NCBI RefSeq assembly: GCF_005930495.1
Contig: NZ_SJEX01000014.1
Span: 1-64,000, forward strand
DNA length: 64,000 nt
Origin: Modestobacter excelsi
GTDB lineage: Bacteria; Actinomycetota; Actinomycetes; Mycobacteriales; Geodermatophilaceae
Direction of reading: 5' to 3'
In this document: positions 1 to 9,065 of the stretch, one piece after another
How positions within the stretch are numbered: the stretch's first letter is position 1
Layout of the letters: each line of letters opens with the position of its first letter
Notes under the pieces: model-generated
What the model was told of the DNA's origin: nothing
Databases searched by the model: none
Seen by the model: only the letters and a program-made list of their open reading frames with translations
Program-made: the position numbers and the translations under genes

Positions 1-320
1 GTCGCCGGTGGCGTCGCCGAGGACGGCGAGGCCGGTGCCGCACGCGGTGACCGGGATGTCGACGTCGATGGCCGGCGCCCCGCTGGTGTCCCCGCTGGTG
101 GCCGGGGTGGTGGCGGGCGCAGTGCAGTCGCCGGTGGCGTCGCCGAGGACGGCGAGGCCGGTGCCGCACGCGGTGACCGGGATGTCGACGTCGATGGCCG
201 GCGCCCCGCTGGTGTCCCCGCTGGTGGCCGGGGTGGTGGCGGGCGCAGTGCAGCTGCCGGTGGCGTCGCCGAGGACGGCGAGGCCGGTGCCGCACGCGGT
301 CACCGGCACGTCGACGTCTG
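1..320. repeat. 126-bp tandem repeats inside the chaplin-like gene
   Basis: Positions 1-126 and 127-252 are identical base for base. A third copy starts at 253 with two changes in its first bases and diverges after about 300. The period equals 42 codons, so copy number can change without breaking the frame. The array may continue beyond the left edge. Confidence 0.95.
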
Positions 321-783
321 CGAGGGAGCCGCCGCCTCCGGTGCCCGTCGCCGGCGGGGCGGTCGGGCTGTTCGCGGTTGCCTCCCCGAGGACGGCGACC
401 GCGTTGCCGGTGACCGTCACCGGCACGTCGACGCCCACGAGCGAGCCCGCCGACGAGCTCGCCGTCGGCGCGGCAGAGGGCTCGGCGTCCGGCTGCACGA
501 CGTCGATCCCCGCGACGTCCGCCGCGTTCCCGCTGATCGTGATGGGCACGGTCAGGCTGACCGCCCCGAGGTCGGCGGCGAGGGTGCCGTCGAGGGCGGG
601 CAGGTCGATCTCTGCCGGGGTGCTGCCGGCCGTTCCGAGGACGGCCAGGGCGTTGTCGGTGACGGTGACCGGGACGGTCACGTCGGCCACGCCGCCGTCG
701 GCCGAGGCGATGCCGGTGCCGAGCGCCAGCAGGCTGCCGGTGAACAGGCCCGTCTGCAGGGCGCGCTTCATCCACACGTTCAT
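1..783 (-). CDS. Chaplin-like secreted repeat protein (3' end beyond window)
   Basis: The gene runs off the left edge, so no stop codon is visible; about 261 residues are seen. The N-terminus MNVWMKRALQTG with a hydrophobic stretch ending in IASADG is a signal peptide. The mature part repeats a short unit, first without cysteine (VPVTVTGNAVAVLGEA type, three copies), then with two cysteines (PVTACGTGLAVLGDATG followed by C, at least three copies) joined by Ala/Thr/Pro linkers. The pattern of a beta-prone segment with a Gly-Asn or Gly-Thr turn and paired cysteines resembles the chaplin domain of aerial-hyphae surface proteins. A role on the cell surface or in hydrophobic coating is inferred. 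The last units are encoded by perfect 126-bp repeats. Confidence 0.8.
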   Translation of the reverse strand, partial: MNVWMKRALQTGLFTGSLLALGTGIASADGGVADVTVPVTVTDNALAVLGTAGSTPAEIDLPALDGTLAADLGAVSLTVPITISGNAADVAGIDVVQPDAEPSAAPTASSSAGSLVGVDVPVTVTGNAVAVLGEATANSPTAPPATGTGGGGSLADVDVPVTACGTGLAVLGDATGSCTAPATTPATSGDTSGAPAIDVDIPVTACGTGLAVLGDATGDCTAPATTPATSGDTSGAPAIDVDIPVTACGTGLAVLGDATGD

Positions 784-889
784 GAGAGGTGTCCTTCTCG
801 AGGGTGGTGCCGGACTGAGGGGGACCGGTCCCGTCCGAGGGCGGGCCGGGTGGTGCCGCACGGTCAGCGCAGGGCTGACGGCGGCGGAC

Positions 890-1834
890 TCAGTCGGGCG
901 AGAAGGAGGGCTCGAAGGAGGCGGGACGGGCCGGTCGGGACCCGGTCCCGGGCGCCGCAGCGAGGGCGGCACCGAGCACCGTCCGCGGAGAAGAGGAGAG
1001 GTCGACCGGCGTCTGGTCACCGGAGGAGGAACCGGACCCTGCGGACGACGCGGGCGCGGACGTGGCGGGCAGGCCCGTCGGCGCAGCGGGCGCGGACCGT
1101 CCCGGCGTCGCCGGCACGTCCGAAGCGGCGAGGACCTCGTCCGTGGACGCCGGAGCAACCGACAGGGCCTTCGCCGGGGACGGCGCCGAGCCGTCGACCG
1201 TGTCGGCGACGGTCTCCGAGGGCGTCGCAACGGGCGGCGCGACGTCGGCGGGAGCTCCCGCCGTGGCGGGCACCGGGGCACCATCGCCGGTCGGCTCGGT
1301 CACCTGGGACACGGCCGGGGCGACGACGTCCTCGACCACGTCCTCGACGACGTCCTCGACGACGTCCTCGACGACCGGCTCGACCACGCCGCCGACGACC
1401 GGTGCGACGACCTGGTCGACGACCGGGACGACGACCGGGACGACGACGTCGTCCACCACCGGGACCACGACCTGGTCGACGACGGGCACGACGACCTGGT
1501 CCACGACGGGCACGACGACCTGGTCCACGACCGGGACGACGACCTGCTGCACCGTCGGCGCCATGACGTCGGTGACGACCGGCGTCACGACGGGGCTGAC
1601 CACCGGGACCGCCACCTGCTGCGTCACCGGTGCGACCACCCCGCCGACCGGCGCGAGCAGGTCGGAGGCGAGTGAGACCACCGGGCCGGGCGCAGGAGCG
1701 ACCTCCGCAGAGGCGGTCGAGGCGGCCGAGCCGAGCAGCCACAGGCCGGTGCCGACGCCGGCGAGCACCAGTGCCCGGCCGGCGGAGCGGCGGTGGCGGC
1801 GTCGCGGACGGACAGCGGGCGCGTCCTCGGTCAT
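890..1834 (-). CDS. Secreted valine/proline-rich repeat protein (PVVDQVV repeats)
   Basis: The product has 314 residues. The start at 1834 is chosen over an ATG 18 bases upstream because GGGGAGG lies five bases before it. An Arg-rich N-terminus is followed by a hydrophobic segment (VLAGVGTGLWLLGSAAS) and an ASA-like cleavage site, so export is likely. Residues 60-185 are built of units such as VVVPVVDQV and VVEDVVED with a period of seven to eight residues; the rest is Ala/Pro/Ser-rich. I do not recognise a named family. It lies just upstream of the chaplin-like gene on the same strand, which suggests a shared role in the cell envelope or aerial growth (inference). The repeats could form a beta-solenoid or an amphipathic fibre. 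Confidence 0.75.
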   Translation of the reverse strand: MTEDAPAVRPRRRHRRSAGRALVLAGVGTGLWLLGSAASTASAEVAPAPGPVVSLASDLLAPVGGVVAPVTQQVAVPVVSPVVTPVVTDVMAPTVQQVVVPVVDQVVVPVVDQVVVPVVDQVVVPVVDDVVVPVVVPVVDQVVAPVVGGVVEPVVEDVVEDVVEDVVEDVVAPAVSQVTEPTGDGAPVPATAGAPADVAPPVATPSETVADTVDGSAPSPAKALSVAPASTDEVLAASDVPATPGRSAPAAPTGLPATSAPASSAGSGSSSGDQTPVDLSSSPRTVLGAALAAAPGTGSRPARPASFEPSFSPD

Positions 1835-1970
1835 GCCACCTCCCCACTCCATGTGATCGGACTCTCACGACCAGTGAACAGGCTGCTGCCCGATCCGGCA
1901 GCCCGGAACAGGTCGCCCGATCAGGTGGACCTGCTCCCCAGCGGGATCACGGAGCGTCAGCCCGGGCGGG

Positions 1971-2708
1971 CTACAGCGGGACGGCCAGCCCTTCGGGGCT
2001 GGGCTGCTGCAGGGCCTCGGCGATGTCGGCCCGCATCGGTTCGAGCCCGGTGCCGGCGAGGACGACGTCACGGGCGAAGGTGTGCCAGCGGGCGGCGCGT
2101 CGGATCATCGAGTGCCCGCCGGCGATGGTGAAGCGGGCGACCCGCGCGCCGGCCCGTCGGGCGCGGACGGCGTGGTCGAAGGAGAGCCGGGCGGGGACCC
2201 AGCGGTCGCCGCGGCCGTGCAGGATGGCCACGGTCTGGCCGCGCAGCTGCATCACCGGCTCGCCCGGTGGCGTCCACGGGGCCAGCGCGCAGACGGCGGT
2301 GACCGACGGCTCGCCGCCGGCGCGGAGGGCGGCCCGACCGCCCATGGAGTGCCCGACCAGCACGATCGGGACGTCGGTGCCGTGCTGCTCGCGGAGCCGT
2401 TCGACCGCCCAGCGAACGTCCTGGAAGGCGTCGGCGGCCTCCCCGTTCCAGCCGGCGACGCGGTAGCGGACCAGGGCCGTGCCGATCCCCCGGTGCGCCG
2501 CGGAGGCGTGCACGAACTGGTCGATCGCGCGTATCCGGACCAGCGAGAGGGCGCGCTCCCGGGGCGGCTCGACGCTGGCGACGGTGCCGCCGTGGCAGAA
2601 CAGCGCGAGGCCCCGGGTCTCGCCCTGCGCAGCGCGTTGCTCGAGGACCGGGACGAGCGGGTCGGGGCGGTCGGCGTCGGGTGTGGGGAACGGTGGCTGG
2701 GCGTCCAC
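1971..2708 (-). CDS. Alpha/beta-fold hydrolase
   Basis: This 245-residue protein has the nucleophile elbow GHSMGG at residues 119-124 (Ser121). Asp168 (HGRGDRW) and His199 (AGGHSMI) fit the other two members of the catalytic triad. An oxyanion region CHGG is at 38-41. The GTG start has AAGGA five bases upstream. The fold predicts a cytoplasmic serine esterase or related hydrolase; the substrate cannot be told. The next gene upstream on the same strand is a small membrane protein 63 bases away, so the two may be cotranscribed. Confidence 0.88.
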   Translation of the reverse strand: MDAQPPFPTPDADRPDPLVPVLEQRAAQGETRGLALFCHGGTVASVEPPRERALSLVRIRAIDQFVHASAAHRGIGTALVRYRVAGWNGEAADAFQDVRWAVERLREQHGTDVPIVLVGHSMGGRAALRAGGEPSVTAVCALAPWTPPGEPVMQLRGQTVAILHGRGDRWVPARLSFDHAVRARRAGARVARFTIAGGHSMIRRAARWHTFARDVVLAGTGLEPMRADIAEALQQPSPEGLAVPL

Positions 2709-2771
2709 GGTGTCCTTCGGTGTCGGCGGATGCGGTCGTGCGGCGGCCGCGACGGAGCCCCGACCGGCGCG

Positions 2772-2978
2772 TCAGCGACCGCGGCGGGGCTTGCCTCCCA
2801 GCTTGACGCGTGCCCGGTCGCCGACGTCGCCGGCCCTGAGCAGGCCGTTGCTCACGGCGGTCGGGCCGTTGCGCTTCTGCAGGGCCAGCCCGAGGCGGCG
2901 GAGCAGGCCGGTGGCCAGCGGGGCGAGGACGGTGAGCAGGACCCACATGCGGAACCGGCGGGTGAGGAAGAGCCACAT
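2772..2978 (-). CDS. Small hypothetical membrane protein
   Basis: It is 68 residues long. Residues 1-25 (MWLFLTRRFRMWVLLTVLAP) form one hydrophobic segment with internal arginines, and the C-terminal half is strongly basic, ending KLGGKPRRGR. This looks like a single-pass or membrane-associated protein with a cytoplasmic basic tail. I do not recognise the family. Codon use is typical of real genes here, and it fills the gap between two same-strand genes. Confidence 0.6.
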   Translation of the reverse strand: MWLFLTRRFRMWVLLTVLAPLATGLLRRLGLALQKRNGPTAVSNGLLRAGDVGDRARVKLGGKPRRGR

Positions 2979-3037
2979 GATCAGGACTCTGCCCGGATCG
3001 TCGACCGGTCAACCGGACCGCGTCCGCAGGCCCCCGA

Positions 3038-4057
3038 TCAGCTCGGGTCGGGTGCGAGGCGGACGACCATCTTCCCGGTGTTGCCCCCGCTCAGCAGCGC
3101 CCGGAAGGCGTCCACCGCGGAGTCCAGCCCCTCGACGACGGTCTCCCGCACCACCAGCGACCCCTCGCGCAGCCAGCCCGACACGGCCGGGACGAACTCC
3201 GGGCGCAGGTCGGAGTGCGAGCTCACGATGAACCCGCGCAGCGACAGCTGCTTGCCCACGACGAGGCCCAGGTTCCGTGGTCCCGGCGGCGCGCTGACCG
3301 CGTTGTAGTTCGAGATCGACCCGCACAGCGCGGCCCGCCCGAACGTCCGGAACGCGGTGATCGCCGCCTCCAGGTGCTCACCGCCGACGTTGTCGAAGAA
3401 CACGTCGATCCCGTCCGGGGCGACACCGGCGAGCAGTTCGGCGACCGGGCCGTCGTGGTAGTCGAAGGCCGCGTCGAAGCCGATGGACCGCAGCCAGGCG
3501 ACCTTCTCCGGCGTCCCGGCGCTGCCGACGACCCGTGAGGCCCCGCGCAGCCGGGCGAACTGGCCGACCAGGCTGCCCACCGCGCCGGCCGCCCCCGACA
3601 CGAACACCGTGTCGCCGGACTGGAAGGACGCCAGCCGGAACAGCCCCGCCCACGCGGTGAGCCCGGGCATGCCGAGCACGCCGAGGTACAGCGACAGCGG
3701 CAGGCCGGGCAGCGGCTGGACCACCGACACGTGGGCGGCCGGCAGCACGGCGACGTCCCGCCAGCCTGCACCGTGCAGCACGAGCGCGCCCTCGGGCACG
3801 TCGTCCGACCGCGACGAGACGACCTGCCCGATCGCTCCGCCCTGCATCGTCTCGCCGAGCTCCCAGCTCGCGGCGTAGGACTTGACCGCGCTCATCCGCC
3901 CCCGCATGTACGGGTCGACCGACATCGCGATCGTCCGGACGACGACCTCGCCGGGCTGGGGGTCCGGGCGCTCGAGGGTCACCAGGGCGAAGTCGTCGTC
4001 CACCGGCTCGCCGTGCGGACGGCGGACCAGCTGCCACTCGCGGGTCGCGATGCTCAC
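3038..4057 (-). CDS. NADP-dependent oxidoreductase (MDR, leukotriene B4 dehydrogenase-like)
   Basis: The product has 339 residues. The GTG at 4057 is chosen because it overlaps the stop of the upstream SDR gene as GTGA and starts the typical sequence VSIATREWQLVRRP. The cofactor motif AAGAVGSLVGQFA marks the NAD(P)-binding Rossmann fold. PYMRGRM near residue 50 is typical of zinc-independent medium-chain reductases of the prostaglandin reductase/curcumin reductase group. These enzymes reduce the double bond of alpha,beta-unsaturated carbonyls with NADPH. The coupled SDR suggests sequential redox steps on one substrate (inference). Confidence 0.9.
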   Translation of the reverse strand: MSIATREWQLVRRPHGEPVDDDFALVTLERPDPQPGEVVVRTIAMSVDPYMRGRMSAVKSYAASWELGETMQGGAIGQVVSSRSDDVPEGALVLHGAGWRDVAVLPAAHVSVVQPLPGLPLSLYLGVLGMPGLTAWAGLFRLASFQSGDTVFVSGAAGAVGSLVGQFARLRGASRVVGSAGTPEKVAWLRSIGFDAAFDYHDGPVAELLAGVAPDGIDVFFDNVGGEHLEAAITAFRTFGRAALCGSISNYNAVSAPPGPRNLGLVVGKQLSLRGFIVSSHSDLRPEFVPAVSGWLREGSLVVRETVVEGLDSAVDAFRALLSGGNTGKMVVRLAPDPS

Positions 4058-4821
4058 CGCGGGAAGTCCGGCTCGTTGCGCGGGACCACGAACACCTCGG
4101 GCACGAAGCTGGTGTCCGGCATCGTGACCATCGTCAGCACCATCCGGGCGACGTCGGCCGGCGGCATCATCCGGTGTGCCGGGATCCCCCAGCGCTCCAT
4201 CATCGGGGTGTCCATCGCGGCCGGCACGATGCTGTGCACCCGGGCCGGGAACGGGGTCTCCGCACCGTCGGCGTCCACGGTCGCCTTCTCCCGGAGCTCC
4301 CGCTGGATGCACCGGGTGGCGCTGCGGAACGCGGCCTTGGAGCTGTTGTAGGCGATCGCCCCGGCTCCGGAGGTCACCGCGGACAGCGAGGTCACGTGCA
4401 CGACGTCGGCGACGGTGCCCGCCGGCCGGTGCTGCACCACCTTGAGGAACTCGCTGGTCAGGAACACCGGCCCCTCGCAGTTGACCGCGTGCACCATCCG
4501 GTAGTCGGCGAGGTCGATGTCGGTGATGTAGCCCGGCCGGTCGATGCCCGCGACGTTGACCAGCAGGTCGAAGGCGTCGCCGTGCCGGGCGAACAGGTCG
4601 GTGACCACCCGGCGGCGCGCGTCGTCGTCGGTGACGTCGAGCGGGACCACCTCGGCAGCGTCGCCGATCTCGGCCCGGGTCTTCTCCGCCCCGGCGGTGT
4701 CGATGTCGCCCAGCACCACGGTGGCGCCGGCCTCGGCCAGCGCGGCGGCGACCGCGCGGCCCAGCCCGCTCGCGGCTCCGGTCACCAGGGCCACCCGACC
4801 CGACAGCTGCTCTGTGCTCAT
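4054..4821 (-). CDS. SDR family oxidoreductase
   Basis: This 255-residue classical short-chain dehydrogenase has TGAASGLG (cofactor binding) at about residues 14-21, NVAG at about 90, and the catalytic Ser...YNSSK set (VTSLSAVTSG then AYNSSKAAF). The ATG at 4821 begins MSTEQLSGRVALVTG, the usual SDR start. It is the first gene of a two-gene operon, and its stop overlaps the GTG of the MDR reductase. The substrate is unknown. A divergent methyltransferase begins 226 bases away; the gap shows nothing beyond putative promoter space. Confidence 0.9.
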   Translation of the reverse strand: MSTEQLSGRVALVTGAASGLGRAVAAALAEAGATVVLGDIDTAGAEKTRAEIGDAAEVVPLDVTDDDARRRVVTDLFARHGDAFDLLVNVAGIDRPGYITDIDLADYRMVHAVNCEGPVFLTSEFLKVVQHRPAGTVADVVHVTSLSAVTSGAGAIAYNSSKAAFRSATRCIQRELREKATVDADGAETPFPARVHSIVPAAMDTPMMERWGIPAHRMMPPADVARMVLTMVTMPDTSFVPEVFVVPRNEPDFPR

Positions 4822-5047
4822 GTGCTCCCGTTCCTCATCCGCCGAAGTGGCCACAATGGCGGACGGCGACCGTTGCTGCAGCGCGGACCTGCTCCCGGAC
4901 ATGATCTTCTCCCGGGGCCACGACCCAGCCGGCGTCCCCCGACGGCAGGCAGACCGCCGTCTTCGGCGCCGGCTGCTCCTGGGGTGTCGAGAAGGGGCGG
5001 GGGCCCCTGGAGGTTGGCCGCCCCGGCGGCTGGGGGAAGGTGGACCC

Positions 5048-6172
5048 GTGGACGCAGCCGAACTGTTCGCCCAACTGCGTCGTGAGCCCGACGTCGACGC
5101 CCCCGACCTGGTCGCGGTCGACGCCACCGACCGGCTGCTCCTGGACGAGGCCGCGACCGACCTCGCCGCGCACCCCGGCGCCGTGGTCGTGCTCGACGAC
5201 GGCCACGGCGCGCTCACCCTCGGCGCCGTCGCGCTGCACGGCGCCACCGACGTCCGGGTGCACCAGGACCTGCTGGTCGGTGAGCTGGCGCTGGCGGCCA
5301 ACGCCGAGCGGACCGGGCTCACCGGGGCGTACCGCTCGGTGCCGGAACTGGACGCCGACCTGCTGCGCGGCGCCCGGGTGGTGCTGGCGAAGGCCCCCAA
5401 GAGCCTGGACGCGCTGCGGGAGCTGGTCCAGGTGGTGGCCACCGGCGCGGACCCCGAGGTGACGCTGTACGTGGGCGGCCGGGTCAAGCACATGACGCTC
5501 GGCATGAACGACGTGCTGGCCGAGGGCTTCACCGACGTGCACGCCACCCTGGCCCGGCAGAAGTCCCGGGTGCTCGTCGCCCGCGGCCCCCGCCCGGTGC
5601 AGAGCTCCTTCCCGGTCTGCCGGGAGCACGCCGACCTCGGCCTCACCGTCTGTTCGCACGGTGCGGCGTTCGCCGGGGTCAAGGTCGACCGTGGCACCCG
5701 GGCGCTGCTGGGTGCGCTCCCCGGCGCCGTCCCCGACGCCGCGACGGCGGTCGACCTCGGCTGCGGTACCGGGGTCCTGGCGGTCGCGCTGGCCGCGGCC
5801 CGGCCCGGGCTGTCGGTCGTCGGCGTGGACCAGTCGGCGGCCGCGGTGGCCTCGGCGGCGGCGACGGTCGCCGCCAACGGGCTGGCCGACCGGGTGCGGG
5901 TCGTCCGGGACGACGCCGCCGGCAGCCTCGAGGAGGGCAGCGTCGACCTGGTGGTCTGCAACCCGCCGTTCCACGCCGGCGTCGCGGTCTCCGAGACCCT
6001 CGCCCACCGGCTGTTCGCGGGAGCGGCCCGGGTGCTCCGACCCGGTGGCGAGCTGTGGTGCGTCTACAACAGCCACCTGCCGCACCGGAACGCGCTGCGC
6101 CGCATCGTCGGCCCCACCCGCCAGGTCACCCGCGACCCCACGTTCACGGTCACGGCCAGCACCCGGTCCTGA
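5048..6172 (+). CDS. Class I methyltransferase, RlmG/RsmC-like
   Basis: The 374-residue protein has a degenerate N-terminal half (residues 1-200) and a C-terminal SAM-dependent domain with [14 protein letters not shown] (motif I) and VVCNPPFH (the NPPF/Y motif of N-methylating RNA enzymes). This two-lobed layout is that of the rRNA guanine-N2 methyltransferases RsmC and RlmG. The likely job is N2 methylation of a guanine in rRNA, but which guanine cannot be read from sequence. The GTG at 5048 is preceded by GGGGGAAGG and starts the conserved region. It appears monocistronic. Confidence 0.85.
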   Translation: MDAAELFAQLRREPDVDAPDLVAVDATDRLLLDEAATDLAAHPGAVVVLDDGHGALTLGAVALHGATDVRVHQDLLVGELALAANAERTGLTGAYRSVPELDADLLRGARVVLAKAPKSLDALRELVQVVATGADPEVTLYVGGRVKHMTLGMNDVLAEGFTDVHATLARQKSRVLVARGPRPVQSSFPVCREHADLGLTVCSHGAAFAGVKVDRGTRALLGALPGAVPDAATAVDLGCGTGVLAVALAAARPGLSVVGVDQSAAAVASAAATVAANGLADRVRVVRDDAAGSLEEGSVDLVVCNPPFHAGVAVSETLAHRLFAGAARVLRPGGELWCVYNSHLPHRNALRRIVGPTRQVTRDPTFTVTASTRS

Positions 6173-6302
6173 ACCCCCGACGACCACCGGAACGAGAAGG
6201 TCCGCCGGAACTCCGCAGGACGGCTTGAGGACGTCGACGGGCGGTCGAACCTCCCGGCATCGACGGTGCCACCCCACTCACGTCGCTGCCCGAGGAGACC
6301 CC

Positions 6303-7880
6303 ATGTCCTGGTGGACCGACCGCCCGCTCGGCGTCAAGCTGTCCGCCCTGGTGGGGGCCGGGTCCCTCGCGCTCGGGGTCTTCGGTGTCATCGCCGTCAC
6401 CGCCCTGCAGGACACCGGCGAGCGCACCGACGAACTGCTGCTGACCACCACGGCGACCGGCTCGGCGCTCGAGGCGGACATGATGCACGACGCCGTCCGG
6501 GGTGACGTGCTGCAGGCGTTGCTCGACGGCGGCGGCAGCCAGTACGCCTCCGCGGTCAGCGACCTGCAGGACCACGCCGCGACGCTGCAGTCCTCGCTGG
6601 CCGCCGTCCGGGAGGGTGGCCTGGGTCGGGACGTCGCCGCGGCCGTCGACTCGGTGGCCGAGGAGGTCGACGCCTACCTGACCTCCGGACGGCAGGTCGT
6701 CACCCTCGCGGGCACCGACCGGGTCACCGCGGTCGCCGCCTACCCGCAGTTCCGCCGCGCCTTCGAGGAACTCGAGCGGGCGCTCCCGGCGGTGAGCGAC
6801 GCCGTCGGCGCCCAGGCCGCAGCGGCGGCCACGGAGAGCCGGCAACAGCGCGAGTCGGCGATCGCCTCCGCGATCACCGTCGGCATCGGCGCCGTCCTGG
6901 TGCTCAGCGTGCTCGGCTGGGTGGTGACCCGGTCGGTGGTGCGCCCGCTGCGGCGGGTGCGCGCTGTCGTCGCCGGCCTGGCCACCGGCGACCTGCGCGG
7001 CAGCACCGGCATCACCAGCACCGATGAGGTCGGGGCCATCGCCACCGCGCTGGAGGCCTCGATGGGGACGATGCGCGGGCTGCTCACCACGATCGGGGAC
7101 AGCTCCACCACCCTCGCCTCGGCGACCGAGGAGCTCTCGGCGACCGCGGAGGACATGACCCGGCTGGCGGGGGAGTCGGCGACGCAGACCGGCCGGGTCG
7201 CCGCCACCGCCGAGCAGGTGTCGGGGAACGTGCAGACGGTGGCGGCCGGCACCGACCAGATGGGCAGCTCGATCCGGGAGATCGCCCAGAACGCGGCCGA
7301 CGTCGCCCGGATCGCCGGTCAGGCCGTCGGAGCGGCCGAGTCGGCCACCGCGACCGTGGGCAAGCTGGGTGAGTCCTCGACGGAGATCGCCACCGTGGTC
7401 GGGGTGATCACCTCGATCGCCGAGCAGACCAACCTGCTGGCTCTCAACGCCACGATCGAGGCCGCCCGCGCCGGCGAGGCCGGCAAGGGCTTCGCCGTGG
7501 TCGCCAACGAGGTCAAGGAGCTGGCGCAGGAGACCGCGAAGGCGACCCAGGACATCACCGCCCGGGTGGAGGGCATCCAGGCCGACACCCGCGGTGCGGT
7601 CGCGGCCATCGGCGAGATCGCCGCGGTCATCGCCCGGATCAACGACGCCCAGGGGACCATCGCCGCCGCCGTGGAGGAGCAGACGGCGACGGCCGCCGAG
7701 ATGAGCCGCAGCGTCTCCGAGGCCGCCTCCGGGGTCAGGCAGATCGCCGGCAGCGCCGGGGCGGTGGCCGAGGCCACCAGCTCCACCACCCGGGCGATGG
7801 CCGACGCCCAGCTGGCCATCGACGAGACGGCCCGGCTCGCCGCCGAGCTCAGCACCGCCGTCGGCCGGTTCCGCTGCTGA
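6303..7880 (+). CDS. Methyl-accepting chemotaxis protein
   Basis: The product has 525 residues. TM1 is at about 11-34, then a periplasmic-side helical sensor of about 150 residues, TM2 at about 187-208 and a HAMP domain at about 209-262. The signalling domain at 300-520 has the highly conserved hairpin tip [19 protein letters not shown]. The sensor is short and helical, of the four-helix-bundle type; no ligand can be inferred. No cheA, cheW or flagellar genes are in the window, so this receptor works with components encoded elsewhere. Downstream is a stem-loop element. Confidence 0.95.
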   Translation: MSWWTDRPLGVKLSALVGAGSLALGVFGVIAVTALQDTGERTDELLLTTTATGSALEADMMHDAVRGDVLQALLDGGGSQYASAVSDLQDHAATLQSSLAAVREGGLGRDVAAAVDSVAEEVDAYLTSGRQVVTLAGTDRVTAVAAYPQFRRAFEELERALPAVSDAVGAQAAAAATESRQQRESAIASAITVGIGAVLVLSVLGWVVTRSVVRPLRRVRAVVAGLATGDLRGSTGITSTDEVGAIATALEASMGTMRGLLTTIGDSSTTLASATEELSATAEDMTRLAGESATQTGRVAATAEQVSGNVQTVAAGTDQMGSSIREIAQNAADVARIAGQAVGAAESATATVGKLGESSTEIATVVGVITSIAEQTNLLALNATIEAARAGEAGKGFAVVANEVKELAQETAKATQDITARVEGIQADTRGAVAAIGEIAAVIARINDAQGTIAAAVEEQTATAAEMSRSVSEAASGVRQIAGSAGAVAEATSSTTRAMADAQLAIDETARLAAELSTAVGRFRC

Positions 7881-7890
7881 CACCCTGACG

Positions 7891-7945
7891 GAGGACCTCG
7901 CCCCGCCCACTCCCCGCAGGCTCGGGGCAGGACCTGGACGGGGCC
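7891..7945. repeat. Stem-loop intergenic element, copy 1 (downstream of chemoreceptor)
   Basis: It contains CCCCGCAGGCTCGGGG in the middle and ends with GGACGGGGCC. The layout matches the other copies (16758-16810, 37481-37534, 63691-63750) although its left outer arm is less regular. The position after a stop codon suggests a transcription terminator or mRNA 3'-end structure. Confidence 0.55.
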
Positions 7946-7982
7946 TTTCCCGTCGGGCGGAGGAGGGACACACTCGTCGGGC

Positions 7983-9065
7983 ATGACGACGACGTCAGCG
8001 CCTCCGCTCCCTCCCCTGGCCGACCGGATGCTCGCCGCGCTGCTGGGCAGCGCGGAGATCGCCGCGGTTGCCCTGGGGCACCGGCTCGGCTGGTACCGCT
8101 GCCTCGCGGACTGCTCCCCGCTCACCGCGGCGGAGCTGGCCGACCGCACCGGCACCGACGCGCGCTACGCCCGGGAGTGGCTCGAGCAACAGGCGGTCGC
8201 CGGCTACCTGGCGGTCGAGGATCCGAGCGCGCCGCCCGACGACCGGCGGTTCTCCCTGCCCGACGAGCACCGCGCCGTGCTCGTCGACGAGTTGGACCCG
8301 CTGTACCTGATGCCGCTGGCCGACGCCACGGTCGCCTTCGTCCGGCACGTTCCGCACCTTGCCCAGGTGTACCGGGGGATGCGCACGCTGTCCTGGGCGG
8401 ACCTGGGCGACGAGGTCCGGGACGCTCAGGCCGCGGCGAACCGGCCCTTCCTGACCGGCGCGCTGGTCGAGGAGGTGCTCCCCGCCGTCCCGGGTGTGGA
8501 CGACGTCCTCCGGACCTCCGGCCGGGTGGCCGACGTCGGGTGCGGCTACGGCTGGTCCAGCATCGCCATGGCCCGCCGGTGGCCCGCCGCCCAGGTGGAC
8601 GGCTTCGACGTCGACGAGCCCTCGGTGCAGCGCGGCCGCCGGCACGCGGTCGAGGCGGGCGTCGCCGAGCGGGTCACGTTCAGCACCGAGGACATCCGGG
8701 AGCTGGAGGCCTCGGCCGCCTACGACCTGGTCACTGCGATCGAGTGCGTGCACGACCTGCCCGACCCGGTCGGGGTGCTGTCCGCGATGCGCCGGCTGGT
8801 CCGCCCCGGCGGGACGGTGCTGGTGGTCGACGAGGCGGTGGCCGAGGAGTTCACCGCACCCGGCGATGAGGTCGAGCGGCTGATGTACGGCTACAGCCTG
8901 CTCTGCTGCCTGCCCGACGGTCGGTCCCATGACCCGTCCGCGGCCACCGGCACGGTGATGCGCCCGGCCCTGTTGCGCCGGTACGCACGTGAGGCCGGCT
9001 TCAGCGACGTGGAGGTCCTCCCCATCGACGCCGGCTTCTTCCGGGTCTACCGCCTAGTGACCTGA
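7983..9065 (+). CDS. SAM-dependent methyltransferase with N-terminal winged helix
   Basis: It has 360 residues. Residues 1-90 resemble the winged-helix dimerisation domain of O-methyltransferases (LTAAELADRTG, then YAREWLEQQAVAGYL). The catalytic domain has VADVGCGYGWSSIAMA (motif I) and a post-motif I acidic residue in VDGFDVDEPS. A small-molecule methyl transfer is expected; the acceptor is unknown. The last 12 bases overlap the convergent phosphoribosyltransferase gene. Confidence 0.85.
   Translation: MTTTSAPPLPPLADRMLAALLGSAEIAAVALGHRLGWYRCLADCSPLTAAELADRTGTDARYAREWLEQQAVAGYLAVEDPSAPPDDRRFSLPDEHRAVLVDELDPLYLMPLADATVAFVRHVPHLAQVYRGMRTLSWADLGDEVRDAQAAANRPFLTGALVEEVLPAVPGVDDVLRTSGRVADVGCGYGWSSIAMARRWPAAQVDGFDVDEPSVQRGRRHAVEAGVAERVTFSTEDIRELEASAAYDLVTAIECVHDLPDPVGVLSAMRRLVRPGGTVLVVDEAVAEEFTAPGDEVERLMYGYSLLCCLPDGRSHDPSAATGTVMRPALLRRYAREAGFSDVEVLPIDAGFFRVYRLVT

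Noticed and set aside
1-320. Tandem repeats considered as a CRISPR array
   Set aside because: The repeat is 126 bp without variable spacers and keeps the codon frame of a secreted protein.
8-1675. Very long plus-strand reading frames opposite the two repeat proteins
   Set aside because: They have Arg/Pro/Asp-rich low-complexity products with no domain, and are explained by the third-position GC of the minus-strand genes, which have signal peptides and clear repeats.
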